Shown in pieces: positions 17,444 through 27,821 of a stretch of DNA of 64,000 nt. Source of the stretch: Campylobacter concisus. GTDB lineage: Bacteria > Campylobacterota > Campylobacteria > Campylobacterales > Campylobacteraceae. Numbering within the stretch: position 1 is the stretch's first letter; each line of letters starts with the position of its first letter. The position numbers and the translations under genes were made by a program. The notes beneath the pieces were generated by a model. It did not search any database, was not told the DNA's origin, and saw only the letters and a program-made list of their open reading frames with translations. The stretch covers positions 62,001-126,000 of the forward strand of contig NZ_PIRM01000002.1 in assembly GCF_003049735.1 (NCBI RefSeq). The letters are read 5' to 3'.

Positions 17444-18295
17444 TTATAGATAAACTGGGATATTTGTGTGTTCTAAGAAAAATCTTGAAGTGCCACCAAG
17501 CACCATTTCCATAAGACCATTTTCACCATATCTGCTAGCAACGATTAGATCAGCATTTCTATCAATAGCTGCTTTTAAAAGCGCTTCACCAGGTATCATC
17601 GTAGTAGCGATCACTTCAAAAGTGGCTGATATGCCATGAATTTTGAAGTACTCTTCAAGCTTCTTAAGATTTAGTTCAGCATTATCGCCAAGGCTTGCTT
17701 TTGAGGTAATGCACTGAACCTTTTTCGCCTTTTTTAAAAGATCTATCGAGCCTGTTAATGCCCTTGAGCTTTGCGTCGTACCAGTCCAGCTTACAAGGAT
17801 ATTATCAGCTTTAAACTCACGCATTTTTCTAGGGATTACAATCGCATTTTTACCACTTTTTAAAACAGCTGACTCAAATGTGCCAGTGATCTTTCCATCA
17901 AGTGGCACAGCAGCCACTACTAGATCGCAAAATTTACTCTCTTGCTCCACTATCGCGCTTCTTTTGCCGCTATGAATCGTAAAATTTGCAGTGCAAACAT
18001 CTTCAATGATTTTACTAGTTACTTTTATGCCAAGCTCAGCACAAATTTTATTGAAAATTTTCTCATTCTCTTCATGCTCGACAGCTAGTTCAGATTTAGC
18101 TGATTTTAGAAATTCTTCAAAAAGCACTCCTCCACGAAGCGTCATTTTCATATTATAAACTACGCTTGGATCAAGCTGGCAAGTCATAATTTCCATATGT
18201 GTGTTAAACCACTGAGCAACCTTTAGGGCACCATAAATTCTTGGCTCGATATCGTCTCCAGCTCCTATTGGAAAAAGCAACTTTTTGTATTTCAT
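17444..18295 (-). CDS. Universal stress protein (UspA family), two-domain
   Basis: About 284 residues, long enough for two Usp-like folds in tandem. The second half is the clearer one: ILVSWTGTTQSSRAL at its start, then NADLIVASRYGENGLMEMVLGGTSRFFLEHTNIPVYL-type sequence, whose G-rich loop resembles the ATP-binding G2xG9xG(S/T) motif of UspA proteins. The first half begins KKLLFPIGAGDDIEPRIYGAL and seems degenerate. Two adjacent ATGs exist (18298, 18295). The second is better spaced from AAGGA. It follows pnp by about 16 bp and ends at a strong terminator, so it is the last gene of that operon. The role is inferred only from family. Confidence 0.8.
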   Translation of the reverse strand: MKYKKLLFPIGAGDDIEPRIYGALKVAQWFNTHMEIMTCQLDPSVVYNMKMTLRGGVLFEEFLKSAKSELAVEHEENEKIFNKICAELGIKVTSKIIEDVCTANFTIHSGKRSAIVEQESKFCDLVVAAVPLDGKITGTFESAVLKSGKNAIVIPRKMREFKADNILVSWTGTTQSSRALTGSIDLLKKAKKVQCITSKASLGDNAELNLKKLEEYFKIHGISATFEVIATTMIPGEALLKAAIDRNADLIVASRYGENGLMEMVLGGTSRFFLEHTNIPVYL

Positions 18296-18313
18296 CATCT
18301 GTCCTTTAAAAAT

Positions 18314-20512
18314 TTATTCGACTAAAGAGAGCGAAATTTTATTTCCTTTTTGCTCGCTCACACATACTTTGACCTGATCACCTACATTTAATGGAGTTTT
18401 TATCTTTGAGATATGAAGCAAGCCATCAATGCCATCTTTTAGCTCGATAAACACACCAAAATCAACCACACTCTTTACAGTTCCCAAAAACTCATCACCG
18501 ATATTAAAATTTGGTTTTGAGCGCTCTTTGTCGTGTTTAAACGGCTTTTTGCCAAATGAACGTCCATTGTCTTTTGAAGTGATAGAGATGATGTAATCTT
18601 TTGCGGCATCGACATTTTTCTTTGCTCCACCTGCGATTTTTACCTCGCCTTTTTCTCTATCAAGATCGATTGAGACTTCAAATTTCTCAATAATCTCTTT
18701 TATAGTCTTGCCAGCTTGCCCGATGATGTCTACAATCTTGCTTGGATCAACACTAAATAATTCAAGCTTTGGAAGCACATCTTCATTTATTTCTATATTT
18801 TTATCCGCTTCTGCCATCAAAGATAATATATGCTCTCTACCACGTTTTGCTTGATAAAGTGCCTCTTTTAGCACTTCTAAGCTAATGCCACCAAGTTTAA
18901 TATCCATCTGAAGTGCTGTGATACCATCGCTTGTGCCCGCTACTTTAAAGTCCATATCGCCATCGTGATCTTCAAGTCCCATGATATCTGTTAGCACTGC
19001 ATGCTTATCGCCTTCAAATATAAGACCCATAGCGACACCTGCGACAAGTTTTAAAGTATTTACGCCAGCTGCTCTAAGTGCGAGCGAGCCACCGCAAACG
19101 CTAGCCATCGAGCTTGAGCCGTTGCTCTCTAAAATTTCTGAAACGACTCTTATTGTGTACGGTGATGCTAGATCAATGCTTGGCGCAAGGGCACGTTTGG
19201 CTAAATTTCCATGTCCAAGCTCGCGTCTACCAGGAGCTTTTAGTGGGCTTGCCTCACCTACGCTAAAGCCCGGGAAGTTGTAGTTAAACATAAATTTCTC
19301 TACAAAAGGTACTTTTTCAGTGAGGATGTCATACATTTGAGCGTCGCTGTCAGTGCCAAGAGTAGTGACAACTAGGGCTTGTGTCTGTCCTCTTGTAAAG
19401 AGGCATGAGCCATGTGCATTTGGAAGCACATTTGTTTCGATACTAATAGGTCTAACCTCTTCAAGACCACGTCCATCAGCTCTAACACCCTCGTTTATGA
19501 TCTGCTCTCTAACGATTTTCTTTTTATATTTGCCAAGGACATTTGTGATAACAGCCTCGTCCCAGCCCTCTTTTTGAGCGACCTCATCACTTGAAATTTG
19601 TTTTGCGATCTTGCTAAGTTCGCTCGCGCGCTCGCTTTTTGCCATTTGATTGATCGCATTTTTGACTTCAGCTTTATAAAATTTATCGATATAAATAGCT
19701 ATATTTTCATTTTCTATCTCAGGTTTTAGCTCAAGCGCAGCGTCCTCTTTTTTATGCTCTTTGAAAGCTTCTTCGTAAGCGCTGCTAGCTCTTAGTATCG
19801 CCTTACCAGCAAAATCAATCGCCTCAACCATCATATCTTCGCTAAATTCGTTCATTAGCTGTTTTTGAGCCATGCTATCACTTAAGCTCGGATCTATCAT
19901 CGGCTCGATTGCGACCATCGGGATAAGCTGCGTAGTTTGCTGAGGTAAGCTTCTCATCTCGATCATCAAAAGCTCATCTTTTGTGCCAGCCACGTATAGA
20001 TCGATCGCGCTTTGTTTTAGCTCAGAGTTGCTTGGGTTGATCACAAATTTTTCATCTATATAGCCAACTCTCACACCACAAACTGGGCGATTTACAGGGA
20101 TGTCACTAAGATAAAGAGCAACGGAGGCTGCATTTAGACTTACAACTTGCAAATCAACTTCAGGATCAGCTGAAAGCACCATTACCACTATTTGAGTTGG
20201 ATATGCATAACCTTTTGGAAAGAGCGGTCTAAGAGATCTATCGATGATGCGAGCTGTTAGCGTTTCAAAGTCGCCTGGCTTTGTCTCGCGCTTAACATAT
20301 CCACCAGGAATTTTTCCAGCGGCGTAAGCTTTTTCGATGTACTGCACCGTTAGAGGTAAAAAATCCTCCTCAACCTGCGTATCTTCTCTTGCAACAGTTG
20401 CTAAAACGACGGTATTTTTCACCCTTAAAAGTACCGCTCCGCTAGCTTGTTTTGCTACTTTATTAAGGTCAAAAATTTCAACCTGATTATTGACTTCTAT
20501 ACTATATTGCAT
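18314..20512 (-). CDS. pnp: Polyribonucleotide nucleotidyltransferase (PNPase)
   Basis: 3'-to-5' phosphorolytic exoribonuclease, a main RNA turnover enzyme. The domain order is complete in 732 residues: RNase PH domain 1, helical linker, RNase PH domain 2 with [13 protein letters not shown] and [20 protein letters not shown] domain ([17 protein letters not shown]), and S1 domain ([17 protein letters not shown]) to the end. It overlaps the upstream phosphoribosyltransferase-like gene by 11 bp. Confidence 0.96.
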   Translation of the reverse strand: MQYSIEVNNQVEIFDLNKVAKQASGAVLLRVKNTVVLATVAREDTQVEEDFLPLTVQYIEKAYAAGKIPGGYVKRETKPGDFETLTARIIDRSLRPLFPKGYAYPTQIVVMVLSADPEVDLQVVSLNAASVALYLSDIPVNRPVCGVRVGYIDEKFVINPSNSELKQSAIDLYVAGTKDELLMIEMRSLPQQTTQLIPMVAIEPMIDPSLSDSMAQKQLMNEFSEDMMVEAIDFAGKAILRASSAYEEAFKEHKKEDAALELKPEIENENIAIYIDKFYKAEVKNAINQMAKSERASELSKIAKQISSDEVAQKEGWDEAVITNVLGKYKKKIVREQIINEGVRADGRGLEEVRPISIETNVLPNAHGSCLFTRGQTQALVVTTLGTDSDAQMYDILTEKVPFVEKFMFNYNFPGFSVGEASPLKAPGRRELGHGNLAKRALAPSIDLASPYTIRVVSEILESNGSSSMASVCGGSLALRAAGVNTLKLVAGVAMGLIFEGDKHAVLTDIMGLEDHDGDMDFKVAGTSDGITALQMDIKLGGISLEVLKEALYQAKRGREHILSLMAEADKNIEINEDVLPKLELFSVDPSKIVDIIGQAGKTIKEIIEKFEVSIDLDREKGEVKIAGGAKKNVDAAKDYIISITSKDNGRSFGKKPFKHDKERSKPNFNIGDEFLGTVKSVVDFGVFIELKDGIDGLLHISKIKTPLNVGDQVKVCVSEQKGNKISLSLVE

Positions 20513-21200
20513 TATTTTTATCTCCTTGTTGTTTTTGTAACGGCAAATAATAAGGGCTCTCTTCTAATATTGACATGATACGCTCACTCGTAGCTTCGAT
20601 CTTTTTCTCGTAATACGAATCCACATCGATAAAATCAACGATCTTGTTTATCGTGTAAATTTCATCAACCATATCATTTAAATTTGTAAAGACGTCAGTA
20701 GCAATCACTGGCGTTGCGTATGAGATGGATTTTACCTTCACATCAAGCAATGTCTTTATGCAAATGAGTGCCGTCATACCAGTCTCGCACCCCTCATCGA
20801 TTAGTAAAATATTTTTATCTTTTAGCTCTCCTATCAAATTTCCTTTTCGGTATTTATAAACGTTTTTTAAAATTTTCTCTTCATATTTTCTATGTGCTTC
20901 GCCGTAAATATAGTCATAGCTTATATTAAAAGCTTTTATAAGTTTATCATTTAATACTATATCTTCTGTCTCACTAACTATTGCAACATCGCATTCGCTA
21001 TTATTTGGCGCAGGTATTGGCTCGCTAAAGAGCATCTCGTAGCTTAAATTTAAGCTTCTACAAACTGCATCTGTGAGTATAACTGACTCAAGCGACATAC
21101 AAACAACTATCGTCTTTTTATCTACGAGCTCTTTTTTTGGCAAAATTTCAATTAGTTTGCTAGCTGCTTCTAATTGATCCTTAAATTTAGCCGTTATCAT
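20502..21200 (-). CDS. Phosphoribosyltransferase-family protein
   Basis: 232 residues with the PRPP-binding motif [14 protein letters not shown] at about 131-144, in which hydrophobic residues, an acid pair and a GxT turn follow the type I PRTase pattern. The substrate-binding hood cannot be assigned to a known base, so the substrate is unknown. It sits between lptD (the lptD stop abuts its ATG) and pnp (11-bp overlap), an arrangement shared with other campylobacters. A regulatory rather than catalytic role is possible. Confidence 0.7.
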   Translation of the reverse strand: MITAKFKDQLEAASKLIEILPKKELVDKKTIVVCMSLESVILTDAVCRSLNLSYEMLFSEPIPAPNNSECDVAIVSETEDIVLNDKLIKAFNISYDYIYGEAHRKYEEKILKNVYKYRKGNLIGELKDKNILLIDEGCETGMTALICIKTLLDVKVKSISYATPVIATDVFTNLNDMVDEIYTINKIVDFIDVDSYYEKKIEATSERIMSILEESPYYLPLQKQQGDKNNAI

Positions 21201-23360
21201 TTAGTTGGCACTCGATTTTGTACTGCTTTGCGAAAAGTCATAGTGCAAACCGCCCATTGGATAGAAATTTATCGTGAAATAGATACCATTTTTTCTAGTT
21301 GATGCTGAGCCGTTTATTGTTGTTGTTGGCTCGACATCTTGTTGATAAATTATCCCGTAATTCCAGCATTTTCTTTGATGAAGCACTCCAACTCTCCAGC
21401 TTTTTGTGTAGCTTCGCTCGATATCATATTGCCAGCCGCCAATAAGACTATACTGATGAGGTAATTTTACTCCAAGACCACTTGTAAAATAGCTATCTTT
21501 TGTTGCGCTATTTTTTATTTTGCTATCATTTTTCTTCATGGTATGAAGCATATTTAGCCAAAATAAATCATTTGTGTATGAAAATCCGCTTTGTACCTTT
21601 TTAAGCTCTTTACTCTTGTGCGAATACTCAAGCTTATTATAAAGGCTTAAATTTTCAAATGGATATAGATAGATAGCATTTTTTAAATTCGAATATTCAT
21701 CTTCTTTTGTGTAATATCCTTGAGAAATACTATGTTTTATAATCTTTCTACCATTAGAGTTAAAGAAATACTGAGTCAGATAACCAGAAATTTCTTCCTT
21801 ACTCTGCTCTTGAGTCAAGAAATTTTCATACTCATTTAGATTTTTATCATAAATAAACTCATCATCTAAATTTCCTTTTCTATAGCCTGGCAGTAGGTAT
21901 TCGGCCCCAAAATTTAGAGTATGATAAAAGCTTTCATACGCTTTTGCAAGATCAGTGTGAAGGACAAATTTGTGGTAATTATTTACAAAATTTGTATGCT
22001 TATCTTCTCTTTTATCATCAAATGAATTTATCTTATTCTCGTAATTTATTCTTGACGCGTATAGATACTCGTAAAATGAAAACGTTAAGCTATCATCAAG
22101 CAGTGGCACATGCACTGAAGCTGGAAGCGTAAATTCATACTGAGTTGCTCTAACGCCTATCTTTCTATCATATCTATGTGACTGAAGATCAAGTGAATAT
22201 AAGATATTTGGCAAGACAATATCATCTGTAAATTTATGATACTGAAGCGATGGAAGCTCTTGAAGTGTGTCTTTGTTCTCATTTTTTGAGCCAATTTTTT
22301 CAGTGTCTATGTAGTATTTTGCATAAGCACCAAAATAATGATCGTCATTTGCGATGAAATAGTTAAATTTAGAAGTTACAAGCGAATCATAATCATCATC
22401 CCTGCCCTTTAAATTTAAATAATCTATATCGTTTAACTTCGTTGCGTCTATCCAAATTCCCTCTTGCAAATCCGCTTCACTAAGATATCTTATAAGCTTA
22501 TCTCTTTCGTATTTTAGTCCAATACCTTTATGTGTTTTATTTTTTAGTTCAGCTTTATTTGAAGTCTCTCCTTTTTGCTTGGCTTGGTAGCTATTTTTAT
22601 CAGTAAATGAACCAAAGCTGATTTCGCCCCTTGAATCAGGCGATTCAGTAAATCTAAACGCACCATAAATTCCAGCACCTCTGTTTGTTCTTATCTGCGG
22701 ATCAAGCTCGAAGTCCCACTCATTATAAGGCGCAAAATAAATCGGCTGCTTGTAATAAAAGCCTTCAGATTTTTCGTATCCAAGATCAGGCGGTAAAAGA
22801 CCTGTTCTTCTTGTGGTATCTGTTGAAAAACCAAAATATGGCAAATAAAAAACTGGCACATTAGCTATACGAAAGACCGGGTTAAAAAGGTGTAAAAATT
22901 TACTTTGTTTATTTAGCATAGCTGAGCTTGAGGTGATACTCCAGTCAGGATCTTGCACATTACAGCTTGAAACCATCGCTTTTTTAACTCTATAGTACTC
23001 ACTATCAGAGCTACTTTCATCGCTTCTCATCCATACTTCCATGTCTTTATTCATCATAAAAAGCGATTCAAAAACAGTGTCATTATTTTTTAAATTTAGC
23101 TTTGCATAGTTTGAGCGAGAGACTTCACTCTTGCCCTTCATCATATTGACATTTCCAAAGAGCTCGATAATCGAATTATTTTGATCATAAACTGCACAAT
23201 CAGCTGTCACAAGGTAATCTTGTGAATACACAACAACATTTTTATTGGCCGTGACGATGCCTTTATCTTGCTTTACATCATCAGCCAAAAGCTGCACATC
23301 TTGCACAGCTGCACTTAGATTTAAAATACAAACCGGAACTAAAAATAAAATTTTACGCAT
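21201..23360 (-). CDS. lptD: LPS-assembly outer-membrane protein LptD
   Basis: Outer-membrane barrel that, with LptE, inserts LPS or LOS into the outer leaflet. The signal peptide [18 protein letters not shown] is cleaved near residue 18-20. An OstA/LptA-like periplasmic domain follows (about 25-130, with VTADCAVYDQNNSIIELFGNV) and then a long beta-rich domain with aromatic-rich strands. The length of 719 suits Campylobacter LptD, and FGFSTDTTRRTGLLPP is the conserved plug-to-barrel region. The start overlaps the upstream RDD gene by 8 bp. Confidence 0.9.
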   Translation of the reverse strand: MRKILFLVPVCILNLSAAVQDVQLLADDVKQDKGIVTANKNVVVYSQDYLVTADCAVYDQNNSIIELFGNVNMMKGKSEVSRSNYAKLNLKNNDTVFESLFMMNKDMEVWMRSDESSSDSEYYRVKKAMVSSCNVQDPDWSITSSSAMLNKQSKFLHLFNPVFRIANVPVFYLPYFGFSTDTTRRTGLLPPDLGYEKSEGFYYKQPIYFAPYNEWDFELDPQIRTNRGAGIYGAFRFTESPDSRGEISFGSFTDKNSYQAKQKGETSNKAELKNKTHKGIGLKYERDKLIRYLSEADLQEGIWIDATKLNDIDYLNLKGRDDDYDSLVTSKFNYFIANDDHYFGAYAKYYIDTEKIGSKNENKDTLQELPSLQYHKFTDDIVLPNILYSLDLQSHRYDRKIGVRATQYEFTLPASVHVPLLDDSLTFSFYEYLYASRINYENKINSFDDKREDKHTNFVNNYHKFVLHTDLAKAYESFYHTLNFGAEYLLPGYRKGNLDDEFIYDKNLNEYENFLTQEQSKEEISGYLTQYFFNSNGRKIIKHSISQGYYTKEDEYSNLKNAIYLYPFENLSLYNKLEYSHKSKELKKVQSGFSYTNDLFWLNMLHTMKKNDSKIKNSATKDSYFTSGLGVKLPHQYSLIGGWQYDIERSYTKSWRVGVLHQRKCWNYGIIYQQDVEPTTTINGSASTRKNGIYFTINFYPMGGLHYDFSQSSTKSSAN

Positions 23361-23802
23361 TTATCACCACTGTTTTTGCTATTTTGTCTTGCCAAGTTTG
23401 CCTAGCTGGATTTGCAAATGCCCATGCAAAACCAAGATAAAAACAAGCTTCACTAACCAACCTAAAAATCGCTCTTACCAAGCTTGAAATAAAATTTGGT
23501 CTATCTAAAATTTCTACATTAATGCACATCGTCTTTGTTAGCATTTGCCCAAGACTAGCACCATAATACCAAACAAAAAATGCATGATAAATAATCTTTA
23601 GTGCGACTATTTGCCAAAAGAAATTTAAAGTCAAATTTCTGGCTTCATCATAGCTCATAACCGACAAAAAGGCATCCCAGTAAATGATCAAAAACAAAAA
23701 AGAAACAATACATTCATCAATTGAGTAAGCTAGCACTCTTTTTGAAAATGGCGCTAGCGAAATTTCTTCTTTTTCAAGTTTTTCAACTATCTGCATACTC
23801 AT
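23353..23802 (-). CDS. RDD-family membrane protein
   Basis: 149 residues with three likely membrane segments (about 28-50, 63-85 and 118-140) and the RDD-family start [17 protein letters not shown], in which the usual R-x3-D-x2-D becomes R-x4-[22 protein letters not shown] is the conserved loop after the second segment. Transport substrate unknown. It overlaps purD (4 bp) and lptD (8 bp), so it is expressed with them. Confidence 0.75.
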   Translation of the reverse strand: MSMQIVEKLEKEEISLAPFSKRVLAYSIDECIVSFLFLIIYWDAFLSVMSYDEARNLTLNFFWQIVALKIIYHAFFVWYYGASLGQMLTKTMCINVEILDRPNFISSLVRAIFRLVSEACFYLGFAWAFANPARQTWQDKIAKTVVINA

Positions 23803-25043
23803 TTTAATGCCTGCCAGGCAATATCTTTTCTATAATGTGCTCCGTCAAATTTTACATTTTCGCAAAGCTCATAAGCTCTATCACGTGCCTCTTTTATGCT
23901 CTTCGCAGTGGCCACACAGACTAATACTCTGCCACCATCTGCATAAATTTCTCCATCTTGCTCACTAACACCAGCATAAGCGATGTGGGCATCTTTTACA
24001 TCATTTAAAACTGAAATTTTAGCTTTTGGGCTGCTTTTATACGGATAGTCCTTACTAGCCATCACAACACCAACTGCAAATTCATCTTTTAAACTAATAG
24101 GCTTTAGCTCGCCCTTTGCAGCATTTAGTAAAATTTCACTCAAATTTCCGTCAATTAATGGCATCAAGACCTCGCACTCAGGATCGCCAAATCTCACGTT
24201 AAACTCAAGCACATAAGGCTCATTTTTCACGATCATCAGCCCCACAAAAAGCACTCCACAAAACGGACTGCCCTCGTTTTTCATCCCTTTTAAAGTTGGC
24301 TTCACAACCTCTTCTTCAACCCTTTTTATAAGTTCTTTTGAAGCAAGCGGACTTGGAGCATAAGCACCCATGCCACCAGTATTTGGACCCTCATCATTAT
24401 CAAGCAAGCGTTTATGATCTTGAGCTACTGGCAAGCTTACGAAATTTTCGCCGTCACAAATGGCAAAAAAACTTAGCTCAAAGCCATCTAAAAACTCTTC
24501 AACTACCACAAATTTACCAGCCTCGCCAAAGCTAGCTCCGCTTAGCATGTCACTAACTGCCTCTTTGGCCTCCTCTTTAGAATTTGCGATTATAACGCCT
24601 TTTCCAGCACAAAGTCCATCTGCCTTTACGACCATCGGCGCGCTTAGGGTATCAATAAATTTAAATGCTTTTTCTTTATCATCTGTATTTAAATATCTTG
24701 CGGTTTTTATGTTATTTCTAGCCAAAAAGTCCTTCATATAGGCTTTGCTAGCTTCAAGTCTAGCAGCTGCTTTGCTTGGTCCAAATATGAGCAATCCCTC
24801 TTTTTTAAAGATATCTACCACACCTTCGCTAAGAGGCGCTTCAGGTCCCACGATAGTTAGCTCGATACTATTTTTTTTAGCAAAATTTGCAAGTTCATGA
24901 AAGTCTTTTATGTTTAAATTCTCGCCAAGGCATGAGGTCGCACCATTTCCTGGCACAAAGTATAAATTTATATTTTTTTCGTTTTTTAGTTTTAGAGCAA
25001 TGGCGTATTCGCGGCCGCCACTTCCTATTATGAGAATATTCAT
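23799..25043 (-). CDS. purD: Phosphoribosylamine-glycine ligase PurD
   Basis: ATP-grasp enzyme for the second step of purine synthesis (PRA + glycine to GAR). The 414 residues begin [18 protein letters not shown], the family N-terminus. Further motifs are [24 protein letters not shown], and [12 protein letters not shown] with [12 protein letters not shown]. The ATG is five bases after GGAG. It is the first protein gene after the 6S-like RNA gene and starts the purD-rdd-lptD-PRT-pnp-usp run. Confidence 0.95.
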   Translation of the reverse strand: MNILIIGSGGREYAIALKLKNEKNINLYFVPGNGATSCLGENLNIKDFHELANFAKKNSIELTIVGPEAPLSEGVVDIFKKEGLLIFGPSKAAARLEASKAYMKDFLARNNIKTARYLNTDDKEKAFKFIDTLSAPMVVKADGLCAGKGVIIANSKEEAKEAVSDMLSGASFGEAGKFVVVEEFLDGFELSFFAICDGENFVSLPVAQDHKRLLDNDEGPNTGGMGAYAPSPLASKELIKRVEEEVVKPTLKGMKNEGSPFCGVLFVGLMIVKNEPYVLEFNVRFGDPECEVLMPLIDGNLSEILLNAAKGELKPISLKDEFAVGVVMASKDYPYKSSPKAKISVLNDVKDAHIAYAGVSEQDGEIYADGGRVLVCVATAKSIKEARDRAYELCENVKFDGAHYRKDIAWQALK

Positions 25044-25060
25044 TTCATCTCCGTAAATTT

Positions 25061-25251
25061 AAAAACCCGAGTGGGCGTCGCATAGAAGAGTGGCCCATAA
25101 ACAAAGCCAATCTTGCAAATAGATGGATACCAAACGGTTGCAACTTCTCGCCTTTTCAGACTCAAACGAAGCCACATCACAAAGCACCCATACCTTTTCG
25201 CTAACAAAAAAGTGTTGGACCCCGTAAAATGCTGACTCGCTTCACTCAGGC
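25061..25251 (-). ncRNA. ssrS: Probable 6S RNA (ssrS)
   Basis: A structured RNA of about 191 nt fills the hemD-purD gap. Its 5' end starts GCCTGAGTG and its 3' end CACTCGGGTTTTT. These ends pair (CCTGAGTG with CACTCGGG). Farther in, GCG pairs with CGC, GCAT with ATGC, GG-UCC with GGGCC (one bulge) and AACA with TGTT, giving a long interrupted rod closed end to end. This shape, the size of 180-190 nt, and its own promoter and U-tract are those of 6S RNA, which mimics an open promoter and binds sigma-70 RNA polymerase. No protein frame fits. The name is an inference from structure and size, since no covariance search was possible. Confidence 0.65.
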
Positions 25252-25257
25252 AATAAA

Positions 25258-25263
25258 ATTATA
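25258..25263 (-). promoter_or_regulatory. -10 box for the 6S-like RNA
   Basis: Perfect TATAAT on the minus strand. The base seven positions downstream is G at 25251, exactly one base before the terminal stem of the predicted RNA. The T-rich stretch TTTTATTG lies between them. The box is placed just before hemD ends, so the RNA has its own transcription unit. Confidence 0.65.
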
Positions 25264-25275
25264 TAAATTCTTTGC

Positions 25276-25914
25276 TTAAAGTAATGTTTTGGCAAGCGCG
25301 ATACAGGCGTTTATATCTTGACTTTGGCTTACTATTGGCTCGGCAAATTTTAGCTCTTTTGCAGTGACCTTTCCAATGCTTATCGCTTGATAGCTCTCAT
25401 CCCAGCCAAAATTACTAAGAAAATTTTTAACATTTAGTGGAGAAGCAAAGATCAAAATGCTATCTTTTGGTGGTTTTAGCTCCATTTTACAAGGATTTAA
25501 AACGTTTTTATAAGCGATAATTGCTTTTATATTTACTCTGCCATTTTGCAAAATTTCTAAGAAATTTGAAGCGCTATCTTTACCTTTTAGATAAAGAACT
25601 TTTTTACCTTTTAAAAGTGGAAAAATTTCTCTTGCAAAGTCATCTCCATGAGCGTTTTGTCCAGTGTAAATTTCACTAAATCCAAACTCTCTTGCGGCTA
25701 CCGCACAACTATTTGCGATGGCAAAGACTGGCAAATTTATAGGCGAAATGCCATTAAATTTTAATGCATTAAAAGCATTTTTAGAAGTAGCTACCAGCAC
25801 ATCATATTCACTTAAATTTAGTTCAAATTTTAAAAACTCGATCTTGCTAACGTTTAAATTTACAACGCTCTCATCAGCAGTTTTTGTATTTGAAATAAGA
25901 TAAATTTTACGCAA
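25276..25914 (-). CDS. hemD: Uroporphyrinogen-III synthase HemD
   Basis: Cyclises hydroxymethylbilane to uroporphyrinogen III in haem synthesis. HemD sequences are poorly conserved. The call rests on the 212-residue length, the two alternating Rossmann-like halves, the segment VLYLKGKDSASNFLEIL in the linker, and the C-terminal ILIFASPLNVKNFLSNF followed by YQAISIGKVTAKELKF, which is the typical HemD ending. It overlaps the upstream MFS gene by 8 bp. Confidence 0.8.
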   Translation of the reverse strand: MRKIYLISNTKTADESVVNLNVSKIEFLKFELNLSEYDVLVATSKNAFNALKFNGISPINLPVFAIANSCAVAAREFGFSEIYTGQNAHGDDFAREIFPLLKGKKVLYLKGKDSASNFLEILQNGRVNIKAIIAYKNVLNPCKMELKPPKDSILIFASPLNVKNFLSNFGWDESYQAISIGKVTAKELKFAEPIVSQSQDINACIALAKTLL

Positions 25915-27067
25915 ATCTTTTTAACCTTAAAAAAGATATCAAAGCAAATAATGTGCAGGCTAAAATAACAATAGAAGTCGAATAAAATATATCACCAAGC
26001 CCAACTAACGGAGAGACGACGCCGCCTAAGAAAAATGGGCAAAATCCAAGTATTGCTGAGGCTGAACCTGCGTATTCTCTGCCTTCGTTCATAGCTAGCG
26101 ATGAAGCAGTTGGCAAGACAAATCCTGTAAAAAGAAGTAATAAGAAAAATGCGATAATGACGCCGATCACTTCAAATTTAAAACAAAGCATGAAAGCAAT
26201 AAAAACACTAGCAAACAAGGTGCCAAAAAGCCCAGTTTTGAGCGCTTTTCTCTCATTTAAAAGGCTAGCAAGCCTTGCTCCTATAACAAGTCCTAAACCA
26301 TTTGAAGCAAAACAAAAGCTATAACTTACTGGACTTAGAGAATAAAATTCTTGAAAAATAAACGAAGATGACGCTATATAGGCAAACATCGCACCCATCG
26401 CAAATGTCTGAATGCTTACGAAAAGTATAAATTTTTTCTTTTTTAAAATTTTGCCAAAAACACTATAAGTCACCAACAAAGGCATTTTTAAGCGATTTGA
26501 CTGACTTAAGCTCTCTTTGAAATAAAAATTTGCAATAAAAAGCAAAATGCCAATGATAGTAAGCGCCATAAAGATGCCACGCCAGTCGGTAAATTTAAGC
26601 AGCAAACTACCGCCAATTGGTGAAAGTATCGGGGCTAGACCATTTACGACCATCATAAGGCTAAAAAATTTAGTCATCTCGTGACCCTTATAAAGGTCGC
26701 TCACAACGGCTCTTGAGATGACTAAGCTACCAGCACTCGCAAGCCCTTGAATAATTCTCATAAAGATAAAAAACTGGATATTTTGTGCAAAAAATATAAA
26801 AATAGTGCTTATCGTATAGACGATGAGCGAGATGGTAAGGGGCAGTTTTCGGCCAAATTTATCACTTATTGGACCAACTATGAGCTGACCTATGGCTAAG
26901 CCCGCCATTGATGTCGTGATCGTTAATTGCGTAGCTGTAACGCTTGTTTTAAACCACTCAGTAATAGCCGGAAGTGCTGGCAAATAAAGATCTGTAACAA
27001 ATGGTCCAAATGCAGAGAGGGCACCTAAAAATAGCAATAAAAATAGCTTGGAATTTTCTTTTTTCAT
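25907..27067 (-). CDS. Bcr/CflA-family MFS drug exporter
   Basis: 386 residues forming about twelve membrane segments. The N-terminus contains FVTDLYLPALPAI, the Bcr/CflA signature in the first loop, and GQLIVGPISDKFGRKLPL, the MFS loop 2-3 motif (GxxxDrxGRrxxL). It probably exports drugs or metabolites by proton exchange. The substrate is unknown. It is the first gene of a pair with hemD. Confidence 0.85.
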   Translation of the reverse strand: MKKENSKLFLLLFLGALSAFGPFVTDLYLPALPAITEWFKTSVTATQLTITTSMAGLAIGQLIVGPISDKFGRKLPLTISLIVYTISTIFIFFAQNIQFFIFMRIIQGLASAGSLVISRAVVSDLYKGHEMTKFFSLMMVVNGLAPILSPIGGSLLLKFTDWRGIFMALTIIGILLFIANFYFKESLSQSNRLKMPLLVTYSVFGKILKKKKFILFVSIQTFAMGAMFAYIASSSFIFQEFYSLSPVSYSFCFASNGLGLVIGARLASLLNERKALKTGLFGTLFASVFIAFMLCFKFEVIGVIIAFFLLLLFTGFVLPTASSLAMNEGREYAGSASAILGFCPFFLGGVVSPLVGLGDIFYSTSIVILACTLFALISFLRLKRFA

Positions 27068-27146
27068 AGTTTTTCTTTTTTTGGAGCGATTATATTATGG
27101 TTTTACTTTTTGCTTTATTAAGTATAAATTTACTATTGTTACTATA

Positions 27147-27172
27147 GAGAAAAAGCCCTAAAAATAGGGCTT
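27147..27172 (-). terminator. Rho-independent terminator after the cupin gene
   Basis: On the minus strand AAGCCCTA (27172-27165) pairs perfectly with TAGGGCTT (27160-27153) around a TTTT loop, followed by TTCTC and further T residues. It starts four bases after the cupin stop. Confidence 0.85.
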
Positions 27173-27176
27173 GGTA

Positions 27177-27821
27177 TTACATTTTGTCTTTGGTCACGAT
27201 TAAGAGCATTTTAAATTTATCTTTTATCTTTAATCCGTGTGGTATTTTGCCTGGAAGTACGATGGTATCGCCTTTTTTGATATCAAAATGTTCATCACCA
27301 ATAGTTAGCTTCATCTCGCCATCAAGTGCGATAAGTAGTGCATCGCCTGGAGCTGCGTGAGTTGAGAGCTCTTGGTCTGTGTCAAAACTAAGTAATGACA
27401 TTGAGCCATTCTCATTTTTAACAAGCGTCTTGCTAACTATCTTGCCTTTTTCGTATTCCACTGCATCAACTAAGCTAAAAATAGCTGCCTTAGGTAAATG
27501 ATCTATCATTAAATCCTCCTTAAAATCAATTGAAATATATTTCGTTGGTTCGTTAAAAACTAGCTTGCGCCACACTTTTTTCTCTATCAGGCAAGCTTGC
27601 TCGCTACCTATATGCATCTGCTTTTCACCGTAGTATAGGCTAGCGCCGCCTTCTACAACCCATGCGAGACTGTCACAAAACAGCATCTCATGATCTAGCT
27701 CCTCGCCCGTATCAAAAGCAAATACATCAACATGAGCGTTCTCGCAATCAAAAATTCTCTTACTAACAACGCTTTTTGCGACGACTTTCGTATCGGCGTT
27801 TAGATTGTAAATTTTACTCAT
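27177..27821 (-). CDS. Two-domain cupin protein
   Basis: 214 residues from the ATG at 27821, which has GGAAGGA upstream. The frame extends ten codons further but without a ribosome-binding site. Two beta-barrel cupin domains are visible. The second is clearer, with STHAAPGDALLIALDGEMKL followed by KKGDTIVLPGKIPHGLKI, giving the metal-site histidines of cupin motifs 1 and 2. The first (HVDVFAFDTGEELDHEM and so on) keeps fewer ligands. Substrate unknown. It stands alone, with its own terminator, next to the accessory patch downstream of guaA. Confidence 0.7.
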   Translation of the reverse strand: MSKIYNLNADTKVVAKSVVSKRIFDCENAHVDVFAFDTGEELDHEMLFCDSLAWVVEGGASLYYGEKQMHIGSEQACLIEKKVWRKLVFNEPTKYISIDFKEDLMIDHLPKAAIFSLVDAVEYEKGKIVSKTLVKNENGSMSLLSFDTDQELSTHAAPGDALLIALDGEMKLTIGDEHFDIKKGDTIVLPGKIPHGLKIKDKFKMLLIVTKDKM

